A stretch of 5,083 bases of DNA from Planctomycetota bacterium (lineage in GTDB: Bacteria > Planctomycetota > SZUA-567), in contig JAJBTL010000096.1 of assembly GCA_020860865.1 (NCBI GenBank), positions 1-5,083 on the forward strand. Direction: 5' to 3'. Position 1 is the stretch's first letter. The number at the start of each line of letters is the position of its first letter. This document shows, one piece after another, positions 1-5,083 of this stretch. The notes beneath the pieces are model-generated. The model searched no databases. It saw only the letters and a program-made list of their open reading frames with translations, and was not told where the DNA came from. Position numbers and translations under genes: made by a program.

Positions 1-89
1 AGGCCGTACGATTCGTATTAGTAGCCGGACAGGCCGGACCGCCGGTCCTGATCCGCCCACGAACCAAACCCGCCCGCCCACACCCGGGA
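1..89 (-). other. Onset of the autotransporter beta-barrel, interrupted
   Basis: The translation SRVWAGGFGSWADQDRRSG then LSGY-stop-YESYG has the usual first-strand pattern of PF03797 barrels (VW..GFGS...Q......GY.Y...G). The stop replaces the residue between two Tyr codons. The remaining strands and the C-terminal aromatic residue needed for BAM recognition would lie left of the window. Confidence 0.65.
18..20 (-). other. In-frame TAA inside the barrel
   Basis: The codons are GGC TAC TAA TAC GAA TCG. A single G-to-T change from GAA would explain it, giving GYEYESYG, but the original codon is a guess. Confidence 0.65.
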
Positions 90-1661
90 GCGGCCGGTCG
101 GCCCGCACTGGCGCGGGCCGTAGATCGGCTGGGCCAGGCCACCGTCGGACTGGACGGCCGCGTCGGCGAAGACAAACTGGTCGAAAAAGGCCCGGCTCTG
201 CCCCCGGCGGTACTGACGGAGCCGGTTCGCGTCGGTCGCCAGCGCCTGGTTGGCATAGGCACCGTAGGCGCCGTACAACCGCTCCAGTTCCGAGTGACCG
301 TTTTCGGCGGACAGGTTTTCGGTGATGTCGGTGAAATAGTCGTCAAACACGTCCATGCCCGGGTTTTCGGAGTAGGGTTGTTCAAGAAGCCAGTCGAGAT
401 AGGCGCCGCCGTTCTGGATATTCGCGTTCCCGGGCGCCAGGCGGCCGAGGAACCGGTCCGTCGCCTCGACAAAGGAACTGATGCCGGCGACGGTGGCGTT
501 CAGATTGAACCTGTCGTCGATGGAGAGGAAGAATTTCGTTCTTCCGCTCCACACGTCGTCCGTGGTGACAGCGCTGTCCGCCGTCAGGTTGTTCGCCAAG
601 CGGATGACGTCCTTATTCCTGAGGGAATTAGCCGCGCCTTTCAAGGTCACAGCGGTGTCGGCGGCGACCTTCAGGCCGCCGGTCACGTCGAGGACCGGCG
701 TGTCCGCGCTCCCGTCCGCGATGTTGAACTCGACCGCCTGTCCACTGAGGTCCAGCGTGGTGGTGCCGGTTTTGACTGACGACATGCCTGACACGGTCAA
801 TGCCGCGATCAGGTTCTGCCCGGTGGCGGCGGAAATGTCGAAAATCGCCCCCGTTTCGAGGACAAGGGCGGATTCCGCCAGCGATCCGTCCGCTGCCAGC
901 GCCAGCGTTCCGCCGGCGATGGTGGTGACGCCCCGGTGGCTGTTCACGCCGGTCAGGGTGAGGACGCCGTCGCCGATCTTCCGGAGCGTTCCGTCACCAC
1001 TCATGACGCCCGCAAAGGTACTGTCGTTGTCCTGCCGGACAGTCAGGCTGCCGAGGACGATGCCGGTCCCGGCCGTCCCGGACAGGTCGCCGACGGTCTG
1101 GCCGAAACCGGCCATGTCGACAGAGGCGTTGTTCGTCAGGGACAGGCTGGACGTCTGGCCAAAGGCGTTTTCCGTCAACATCGTCAGGGCAGTCTCGTCA
1201 ACGACGGTGGCGCCGGTGTAGTCACTCTTCGTGTTCCCGACCGTGACCGCCTTGTCCCCGGAGAAGGTGAACCCGCCCGTTCCGGTCAATTTCGCATTGA
1301 TAACCGGCGTCGAGGCGGTGGAGATGGAACTGTCCATCACCATGACCTTCCCGTCGTCCGCCGCCAGTTCGGCCAAACCGTAGCCGAGGTACAGCCCTTT
1401 CCGGTCAGCGTCGTTATAAAAGCCGACGATATAATCGAAGGTGGCGGTGCCGACCCGTCCGGAACTGTCGTCCACCTCCCGGACAGCCTTTGACCCGTCG
1501 GAATTCAGGCCGGTGTCGATAAAATCGAGCAACGTGTGCTCACCGGTCACGCTGCCGGTGGCCCGGATAATCGCTTCCTGACCGGCTTCCGCCGCCGTGG
1601 CGTAGTCGTAAAAACTGCCGTATTGGAAATTACTGGTGTCGATGGAGCCGCTCAGGCCCAT
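18..1661 (-). CDS. Autotransporter C-terminal part: beta-helix, PATR unit, helical linker and start of the beta-barrel; truncated
   Basis: This 547-codon frame starts at an internal Met (MGLSGS). Its upstream bases contain no Shine-Dalgarno sequence and the protein has no signal peptide, so it is not an independent gene. The same frame is open upstream to at least 1742 and reads GGYGGIINRPTLTVTDLGV, the natural continuation of the previous fragment. Parts: beta-helix at about residues 1-215; a PATR-like unit (GDGTLRKIGDGVLTLTG...AGGTLAL) at about 220-255, followed by FDISAATGQN, which echoes FDISAKTND in the N-terminal part; further strands to about 400; an acidic/helical linker (SELERLYGAYGAYANQALA, RLRQYRRGQSRAFFDQF); then the barrel onset SRVWAGGFGSWADQ. 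One Cys is visible, in the linker just before the barrel. It stops at TAA 18-20, after about 23 barrel residues where the family normally has some 250-280. Without the barrel it could not translocate or anchor a passenger. Confidence 0.72.
   Translation of the reverse strand: MGLSGSIDTSNFQYGSFYDYATAAEAGQEAIIRATGSVTGEHTLLDFIDTGLNSDGSKAVREVDDSSGRVGTATFDYIVGFYNDADRKGLYLGYGLAELAADDGKVMVMDSSISTASTPVINAKLTGTGGFTFSGDKAVTVGNTKSDYTGATVVDETALTMLTENAFGQTSSLSLTNNASVDMAGFGQTVGDLSGTAGTGIVLGSLTVRQDNDSTFAGVMSGDGTLRKIGDGVLTLTGVNSHRGVTTIAGGTLALAADGSLAESALVLETGAIFDISAATGQNLIAALTVSGMSSVKTGTTTLDLSGQAVEFNIADGSADTPVLDVTGGLKVAADTAVTLKGAANSLRNKDVIRLANNLTADSAVTTDDVWSGRTKFFLSIDDRFNLNATVAGISSFVEATDRFLGRLAPGNANIQNGGAYLDWLLEQPYSENPGMDVFDDYFTDITENLSAENGHSELERLYGAYGAYANQALATDANRLRQYRRGQSRAFFDQFVFADAAVQSDGGLAQPIYGPRQCGPTGRSRVWAGGFGSWADQDRRSGLSGY
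897..1004 (-). repeat. PATR-like repeat in the C-terminal part
   Basis: Encodes MSGDGTLRKIGDGVLTLTG followed by VTTIAGGTLAL, which aligns by eye with the PATR units upstream of the frameshift. It supports reading the two fragments as one passenger. Confidence 0.65.
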
Positions 1662-1705
1662 CTGGACGCTGCCGCCGTAACTGGTGACGCCGAGATCGGT
1701 GACGG

Positions 1706-4700
1706 TCAGTGTTGGCCGGTTGATAATCCCCCCGTAACCGCCAAGATAACGAGCGATCCGCCGTCGAAAACCAGCCCGCGCAGTGTCTGGTCGCTGACGA
1801 GGGACGCTGTGGTGGAAGAGGGCTGGCGGGACGTCAGGCGGAGGGTGGCGCCCGCGAGTGCGGCGGCGGTGTATGGGTCGCTAAGGAAGACGGTCCCCCG
1901 GTTCAACTGGATAACACCGCCGAATTCGCTGCCGACGGTCGAGGCAAAGGCCAGTTGGTTGCCGGCCGCGCCGAGGTCAAACGCGAGCGTCCCGTCCGCG
2001 CCGCCGGTGAGGACGTTCGCGAACTCGTAGTCCCCGGTGGCATTCACTTGCAGAACGCCTTCGTCGACGTGATAGCCGCCGGTAAACAGGAGGGCGTTAC
2101 CGGAAAGAATCTGGGTTCCACTGCCGGTTTTAATGATTGTCCCGCCCGGCACGGTTGTCGTCAACGTTCCCGAGTATTCGTAGGGCGAACCGTCCGCGTC
2201 CGTGTCAAAGTCAATGGTCAAATTGACGCCGTCAAGGCTGACAATCCCGGCGTTCGCCTCCGCACTGGCAAGGCCGCCGATGGTCAGGCGACCATTCACC
2301 CGGAGCGTTCCGCCGCTGGCCAGTTCGTGGACGCTGTTGGCACTAAGGGAGTTTGGCTCGGAGCCCACGAGGGTGCCGCCACGGATGACGGTTTTTCCGG
2401 AATAGGTGTTGGCGCTAGCAAGCTGTAATGTGCCGTTGCCGTCCTTGACAAATCCGCCGACGTGGCCGTCGGCGTCCGATATGTCGCCGTAGAACGAGTT
2501 GGACGACGTGGTGTTGACGACCAGCGAGTTGTTGCCGAGGACGACCGCGCCGCTGCCGTGCAATCTCGAGACGGCGACATCGTTCGTTTTCGCTGAAATA
2601 TCGAAGGTCCCGTTACCTGAAATCCAAAGATACGCCCGACTGGGCAACGTGCCGTTTTCCCCAAGTGCCAGGGTGCCGCCCACCACGCGGGTGGCACCGG
2701 TGTAGGTGTTGGCGCCGGTCAGGGTCAGGGTGCCGTTGCCGTCCTTCGTCAGGTCGCCGGTACCGGAAATAATGCCGCCGTACACTTCGTTTCCGCTTTG
2801 GTTGACGGTCAGTCTGGCGGTACCGAGGCGCACGCGTGAACTCCCCCCACCGGCGAGTCCGCCTATCGTTTGGTCATGGTCATCGAGGTAGAGCCTGCCG
2901 CCGTTCGACAGGTTGTGCACGCTGGCGGCGCTGAAGGCGTTCTCGGCGCCGGCCCGGAGTGTGCCACTTTCGATAACAGTGTCGCCGCTATAGGATTTGT
3001 TGTCCCCGGTGAAGACGACGGTCCGGTTCCCCTCTATTCGTACCGAGCCGCTTCCGGACACCGCGTTGACGAAGTCGCCGGTATAGTCCACGACCACCGT
3101 GCCGTCGTTTTCGATGGCGGCCGGGCCGGACGAACGCTGGCTTTTCAGGACAAGGCTGCTCCGGTCCCCGACAGCGATGCCGTTTTCGAAGTAGTTGTCC
3201 CCATTCAGGGTGACGCTGGTGCCGGACCCGGAAATATTCAGTGTATGGTTAAGCGCTTCCGGCGGCCCATTCGTCCCGAACCAACTGTCCGCGACCGCGA
3301 TGTTCCCGGTAAACGTCCAGTCCCCGGCGGTGACATCCATCTGCGAAGCGGTGACGCCGCCGCTGGCGACTTCGATTGTCCTGGTCCCGCCACTATCAAA
3401 CACCACCCAGTCGCCGGCGAGAAACTTGGTAACTGGTGTACCGCCGCTGTTGGTCCAATTGCCTGTTACCATGTCCCAGGTGCCGTCTACAGGACTGTTC
3501 CACCTCATTTTTTCACTTTGCGCCGTGAAAGTAGCTGTCAATTCGAGCGATGTCCCAGAGTTAGCAACGTCGTTAGTCAGGCTGACTCTGTCACCAAGAG
3601 AGCCTATGTCCACGCCATTCAGTGAGTAGGAAAAAATGCCAAACATAACATTATGAGCGGAGAGAATCTCGGCCGAGATAAGGTTAACCAATTTACCGAA
3701 ATCGATGGCGATAGGACTTTGAAGGTTTGCAGTGCCCGATACCACAATTCGATCATCAGGCGAGTCAAGCCGTATGGTCGCGCCATTTTGCATGGTTAAG
3801 TTAGAATTTTCCGTTGTCGTACCAATGGACAACGTCCCGCCCTGCCCGAACCGATCGCCGGCCGAAAGCGTTCCGTTTGCATTAACTATGACAGAGGATG
3901 TGGTAAGGTCATGTACGATCACCGTCCCCGTCCCGGCCAGAAGACCACGGCCGTTGCCGCCAACAAGAATATCATAATCGCTCTGCAGCACCGATCGTTC
4001 ACCCACGATGACCGTACCGCTCGAAGAGGCATGCAGGCCCAGTGCGACCTGATTTCCAGAAGCCATGCCGCCATCACTGATGGCCAGAAGACCTGAGCCG
4101 AAAACACCGACCTGGATGTCATGTGTACTCACTACATTCGAGCTGGCCCCGTTTACCGTCACCGCGCCGCTGGCTCCACTGTTGACACCTATTCCAAGTC
4201 CACCGCTGGACACCTCACCGCCACCACTAACGTTCACATTACCGGTGCCGTCATGGCCAACATAAAAGCCTTTACTGGATTCCAACCTGGACCCGGTTCC
4301 GTCCACAGTCAACAACCCGCTGGAACCGGCCTCATAACCCAGATACATTGAATCTGACACCACGCTGCCGCCGTTATCGACGCGTAGCGCGCCGGTACCG
4401 GTATTACCTATGCGCAAATTACTGGCGGACAGAACTGCACCGCTCCCCGTCACCGCGTTCAGGAGGGAATCGGGGTTGATGCTGTTCCAATTGGCGATTC
4501 TCAGAACGCCGTCCAGGACAATCGTGCCGCCGGAATACGTATTGGCCACGTTGGAAAGCTCGAGCACGGCCGACCCGGTCTTGACGAGATCGCCGGTGCC
4601 CGATATCACGCCGTCAAGCGAATAATAATCCCATGCGTTACCGTTGACGGTGATTGTGGTTCCGTCGTCGGCCAGCCTGTAGTTGGTCGCGTCGACTGGC

Positions 4701-4912
4701 GAGCCAGTTGCATCAAACGCTATCTCCGGCCCAAACTGCACCGGCTCCGCCGCCGCCGCCGGTACCAGGCTCCACGCCACCCACGCCAGCGCCAGCGCCA
4801 GACACGACAAGCCGCACGACCGGGACAACACCATCCCCGCCGCCGCCACAAAGCGACCACTGCGCCGCGCCACACCATATTGACGGTAATTCATAGCCCC
4901 CCCACGTTCCAT
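1706..4912 (-). CDS. Autotransporter passenger, N-terminal part (signal peptide plus beta-helical repeats), ending at a frameshift
   Basis: About 1,068 codons from ATG 4912. Order of parts, numbered from that ATG: signal peptide 1-55; PATR-like unit at about 102-139; three 50-residue beta repeats at about 166-315; a lower-GC linker; a Trp-rich beta domain (MRWNSPVDGTWD...GNW) from about 469; then PATR-like units with KDGNGTL and ANTYxG motifs from about 615 to 960. Composition is Gly/Ser/Thr/Asn/Val rich, and I see no Cys after the signal peptide, as expected of passengers that cross the periplasm unfolded. I see no protease, esterase or RGD motif, so an adhesin-like surface role is only inferred. 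Start choice: GTG 4921, ATG 4912 and ATG 4894 are in frame. ATG 4912 has GGTGA two bases upstream, which pairs with the 16S 3' end. ATG 4894 (MNYRQYG) has only a G-run before it. The last ~11 codons (AVTGGLSTGQH) are probably out-of-frame translation after the lesion. Confidence 0.8.
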   Translation of the reverse strand: MERGGAMNYRQYGVARRSGRFVAAAGMVLSRSCGLSCLALALAWVAWSLVPAAAAEPVQFGPEIAFDATGSPVDATNYRLADDGTTITVNGNAWDYYSLDGVISGTGDLVKTGSAVLELSNVANTYSGGTIVLDGVLRIANWNSINPDSLLNAVTGSGAVLSASNLRIGNTGTGALRVDNGGSVVSDSMYLGYEAGSSGLLTVDGTGSRLESSKGFYVGHDGTGNVNVSGGGEVSSGGLGIGVNSGASGAVTVNGASSNVVSTHDIQVGVFGSGLLAISDGGMASGNQVALGLHASSSGTVIVGERSVLQSDYDILVGGNGRGLLAGTGTVIVHDLTTSSVIVNANGTLSAGDRFGQGGTLSIGTTTENSNLTMQNGATIRLDSPDDRIVVSGTANLQSPIAIDFGKLVNLISAEILSAHNVMFGIFSYSLNGVDIGSLGDRVSLTNDVANSGTSLELTATFTAQSEKMRWNSPVDGTWDMVTGNWTNSGGTPVTKFLAGDWVVFDSGGTRTIEVASGGVTASQMDVTAGDWTFTGNIAVADSWFGTNGPPEALNHTLNISGSGTSVTLNGDNYFENGIAVGDRSSLVLKSQRSSGPAAIENDGTVVVDYTGDFVNAVSGSGSVRIEGNRTVVFTGDNKSYSGDTVIESGTLRAGAENAFSAASVHNLSNGGRLYLDDHDQTIGGLAGGGSSRVRLGTARLTVNQSGNEVYGGIISGTGDLTKDGNGTLTLTGANTYTGATRVVGGTLALGENGTLPSRAYLWISGNGTFDISAKTNDVAVSRLHGSGAVVLGNNSLVVNTTSSNSFYGDISDADGHVGGFVKDGNGTLQLASANTYSGKTVIRGGTLVGSEPNSLSANSVHELASGGTLRVNGRLTIGGLASAEANAGIVSLDGVNLTIDFDTDADGSPYEYSGTLTTTVPGGTIIKTGSGTQILSGNALLFTGGYHVDEGVLQVNATGDYEFANVLTGGADGTLAFDLGAAGNQLAFASTVGSEFGGVIQLNRGTVFLSDPYTAAALAGATLRLTSRQPSSTTASLVSDQTLRGLVFDGGSLVILAVTGGLSTGQH
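1727..1744 (-). other. Apparent -1 frameshift site
   Basis: On the coding strand this reads TTGGCGGTTACGGGGGGA. The upstream frame gives L-A-V-T-G-G then reaches TGA at 1706-1708. The -1 frame gives G-G-Y-G-G-I-I-N-R-P and stays open to 18. One extra G in the six-G run (1728-1733) or in the TTGGCGG stretch would restore a single frame. The G-GGG-GGA heptamer sits in the zero frame as GGG GGA, so it is also a formal -1 slippery sequence. Confidence 0.75.
2403..2446 (-). repeat. Direct DNA repeat, copy A (partner 2703-2746)
   Basis: This 44-bp stretch matches 2703-2746 at 34 of 44 positions. That includes the first 13 bases and the last 17 bases without mismatch. The offset is exactly 300 bp, or 100 codons, so both copies are in the same frame and encode KDGNGTL...ANTY. 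Confidence 0.75.
2703..2746 (-). repeat. Direct DNA repeat, copy B (partner 2403-2446)
   Basis: Second copy of the in-frame 44-bp repeat. Recombination between the copies would remove exactly 100 codons without changing frame. Confidence 0.75.
3281..3508 (-). other. Trp-rich beta domain in the passenger
   Basis: Encodes MRWNSPVDGTWDMVTGNW, then FLAGDWVVFDSGGTRTIEV and GDWTFTGNIAVADSW. The pattern W-N...G-x-W-D...N-W...F..GD.VVFD...V is a common module at the start of a new repeat block in autotransporter-associated beta-strand-repeat proteins. It marks the change from the 50-residue repeats and low-GC linker to the downstream PATR cluster. Its function beyond beta-helix structure is not visible. 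Confidence 0.5.
3971..4417 (-). repeat. Three tandem 50-residue beta repeats in the passenger
   Basis: The translation shows three consecutive units starting LRIGNTGTG, FYVGHDGTG and IQVGVFGSG, and a fourth degenerate start ILVGGNGRG. The hydrophobic-Gly pair recurs at spacings of 50, 50 and 49 residues. Each unit has two halves: a VGxxGxGxLxVxxGG half, and an LGxxxGSSGxVTVxGxxS half with a similar fold pattern. The copies are diverged at the DNA level, so this is an old protein repeat and not a recent DNA duplication. Similar units occur in PEP-CTERM and autotransporter beta-strand-repeat proteins. A beta-solenoid rung is inferred. Confidence 0.7.
4496..4609 (-). repeat. PATR-like passenger repeat, first copy
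   Basis: The encoded stretch VISGTGDLVKTGSAVLEL, then NTYSGGTIVLDGVLRI, follows the passenger-associated transport repeat pattern (GxGxLxKxGxGxLxL...NTYSGGTxIxxGxLxxG). This is the first repeat after the mature N-terminus. In the family such units form rungs of a right-handed beta-helix. Confidence 0.65.
4748..4912 (-). other. Signal peptide coding segment, long n-region
   Basis: Residues 1-55 from ATG 4912. There is a basic n-region (MNYRQYGVARRSGRF is part of it), a second stretch beginning MVLSRSCGLSC, a hydrophobic core LALALAWVAWSLVP, and a small-residue end AAAA before EPVQFG. Cleavage is inferred after the last Ala of AAAA. The total is 55 residues, or 49 from ATG 4894, against 20-30 for an ordinary Sec signal. 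Long n-regions are known in large autotransporters (ESPR-type), but I do not recognise the ESPR consensus here. Starting at the internal Met of MVLSRSC would give a 29-residue signal of normal length. Confidence 0.7.
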
Positions 4913-4919
4913 CCTCACC
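4913..4919 (-). promoter_or_regulatory. Ribosome binding site for ATG 4912
   Basis: The coding strand reads GGTGAGG directly before ATG. GGTGA matches the 3' part of the full Shine-Dalgarno TAAGGAGGTGAT and is correctly placed two bases before the start when aligned to the 16S tail. Neither GTG 4921 nor ATG 4894 has a comparable match. Confidence 0.45.
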
Positions 4920-4933
4920 ACATCAGTGGTAAG
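4914..4933 (-). promoter_or_regulatory. Hairpin overlapping the ribosome binding site
   Basis: The coding strand has CTTACCAC, loop TGAT, then GTGGTGAG: an 8-bp stem with one U-G pair and a 4-base loop. The 3' arm contains GTG 4921 and most of the GGTGAGG binding site, so folding would mask initiation. There is no T-run after the stem, so it is not an intrinsic terminator for the upstream GTPase gene. Confidence 0.4.
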
Positions 4934-4937
4934 TATA
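4932..4937 (-). promoter_or_regulatory. Weak -10-like hexamer
   Basis: TATACT lies in the AT-richer gap between the GTPase and the autotransporter. No good -35 sits 16-18 bp upstream (ACGGTA at spacing 17). A start about 7 bases downstream would fall within the hairpin described here, so either the promoter or the hairpin may be meaningless. Cotranscription with the GTPase gene is equally possible. Confidence 0.2.
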
Positions 4938-4963
4938 TGTATGGCTCGTAATTCTACCGTCTA

Positions 4964-5083
4964 TTACCGTTCGTCCCCATCTTCGCGTATCCGCGTCCGG
5001 AGCCGGAACATCTCCCGGACCATTTCCTTGAGTCCCGTCCCGACCGCCGCCGACACCGCCAGGACCGGCCTGCCGCTGGCTTT
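4964..5083 (-). CDS. GTPase C-terminus, probably Obg/CgtA-like; 5' part outside the window
   Basis: The minus strand encodes 39 codons followed by TAA at 4964-4966, entering from the right edge. The peptide begins KASGRPVLAVSAAVGTGL and ends RIREDGDER. The segment with a hydrophobic strand (PVLAV) followed by SAAVGTGL matches the G5 motif (SAxxGxGL) and adjoining last helix of TRAFAC GTPases. The family's G5 Ser-Ala contacts the guanine base. The chain ends about 21 residues after the motif, which fits Obg/CgtA proteins lacking the OCT extension, or EngB. It argues against Der and MnmE, which have more sequence after G5. Obg acts in late 50S ribosome assembly. Only the tail is visible, so the exact family is an inference and I give no gene symbol. 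It is codirectional with the autotransporter, with about 51 bp between its stop and ATG 4912. Confidence 0.6.
   Translation of the reverse strand, partial: KASGRPVLAVSAAVGTGLKEMVREMFRLRTRIREDGDER

Larger units (their letters stand above)
2045..3068 (-). repeat. Cluster of four or more PATR-like repeats
   Basis: Successive units are recognisable in translation: VSGSGSVRIEGNRTVVFTG with KSYSGDTVIESGTL (about 3068-2950); ISGTGDLTKDGNGTLTLTG with ANTYTGATRVVGGTLALG (about 2772-2662); FVKDGNGTLQLASANTYSG with KTVIRGGTLVG (about 2460-2365); and GTIIKTGSGTQILSG with GGYHVDEGVLQVN (about 2150-2045). The spacers carry GGLAGG and IGGLAS-type turns. The PATR family (TIGR02601-type) is tied to autotransporter passengers. 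The number of rungs is my reading and a profile search could change it. Confidence 0.65.
1..4912 (-). pseudogene. Autotransporter (type Va secretion) gene, frameshifted and with a nonsense codon; 3' end beyond the window
   Basis: The two long minus-strand reading frames described below are one gene. The upstream frame has the signal peptide but no barrel. The downstream frame has the linker and barrel onset but no signal peptide and no ribosome binding site. They join with a -1 shift near 1727-1744, where the translation runs from DGGSLVIL into GGIINRPTLTV without losing its beta-helix character. A second lesion, TAA at 18-20, falls inside the first barrel strands, and the same frame continues as Y-E-S-Y-G to the window edge. 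In the family, a Sec signal peptide, a beta-helical passenger and a C-terminal 12-strand barrel (PF03797-like) are all needed for export to the cell surface. Inferred length before the nonsense codon is about 1,630 codons. The pseudogene call assumes the read is correct; one base error at each site would restore an intact gene. Confidence 0.78.

Noticed and set aside
481..1221. 246-codon plus-strand open frame, and overlapping plus-strand frames at 294-779, 936-1493 and 1536-2030
   Set aside because: They lie antisense to clear autotransporter coding sequence, have no family-like motifs, and are Pro/Arg/Val-rich as expected from the complement of a GC-rich Gly/Thr repeat gene.
18..1661. The C-terminal fragment as an independent gene
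   Set aside because: No signal peptide, no Shine-Dalgarno before the Met at 1661, and the same frame extends upstream into sequence that continues the first fragment.
2296..2697. 133-codon minus-strand frame within the passenger
   Set aside because: It is the same DNA read out of frame. The true frame there encodes PATR repeats, and the shadow product is low-complexity Pro/Ser/Thr/Arg sequence.
2843..2848. Another six-G run as a second frameshift site
   Set aside because: The reading frame continues intact through it, encoding GGGSSRVRLG.
2870..3625. 251-codon plus-strand open frame, with others at 1955-2428 and 3195-3629
   Set aside because: Antisense to passenger repeats, mutually overlapping in different frames, no recognisable domain or convincing ribosome binding site.
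4914..4933. Intrinsic terminator of the GTPase gene
   Set aside because: The stem is only moderately GC-rich and has no T-run after it on either strand.

Overview
The window is almost entirely one very long minus-strand gene for a type V secretion (autotransporter) protein. The gene appears broken in two places. To its right, on the same strand, lies the 3' end of a GTPase gene that looks like Obg/CgtA. The autotransporter points to a diderm (Gram-negative-type) bacterium. Most of the gene is roughly 60-78% G+C in the lines I counted, and part of it drops to 48%. Passengers rich in PATR-like 'autotransporter-associated beta strand' repeats occur in Proteobacteria, Desulfovibrio-type bacteria, Verrucomicrobia and Lentisphaerae. 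I cannot assign a genus from sequence alone.

Layout, read in the direction of transcription (right to left): 5083-4964 is the last 39 codons of the GTPase, including a G5-like SAAVGTGL motif. 4963-4922 is a short AT-richer gap with a weak -10-like hexamer and a hairpin that overlaps the ribosome binding site. 4912-1706 is the N-terminal reading frame of the autotransporter: a long signal peptide, one PATR unit, three near-perfect 50-residue beta repeats, a low-GC segment, a Trp-rich beta domain, and a series of PATR units. At about 1727-1744 the reading frame shifts by -1, with no loss of protein-like character. 1742-18 is the continuation: more beta-helix, another PATR unit, an alpha-helical linker, and the first strands of the C-terminal beta-barrel. 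A TAA at 18-20 then interrupts the barrel, while the barrel-like frame continues past it to the window edge (Y-E-S-Y-G).

Interpretation: the intact protein would be about 1,630 residues up to the barrel, plus an outer-membrane barrel of usual family size (~250-280 residues) lying mostly outside the window. With both lesions real, the locus cannot make an anchored autotransporter and is best called a pseudogene. The alternatives are sequencing or assembly errors, reversible slippage in the G-run at the frameshift, or programmed -1 frameshifting on the G-GGG-GGA heptamer there. The plus-strand open frames are antisense shadows of this GC-rich gene. I see no RNA gene, mobile element or CRISPR array.
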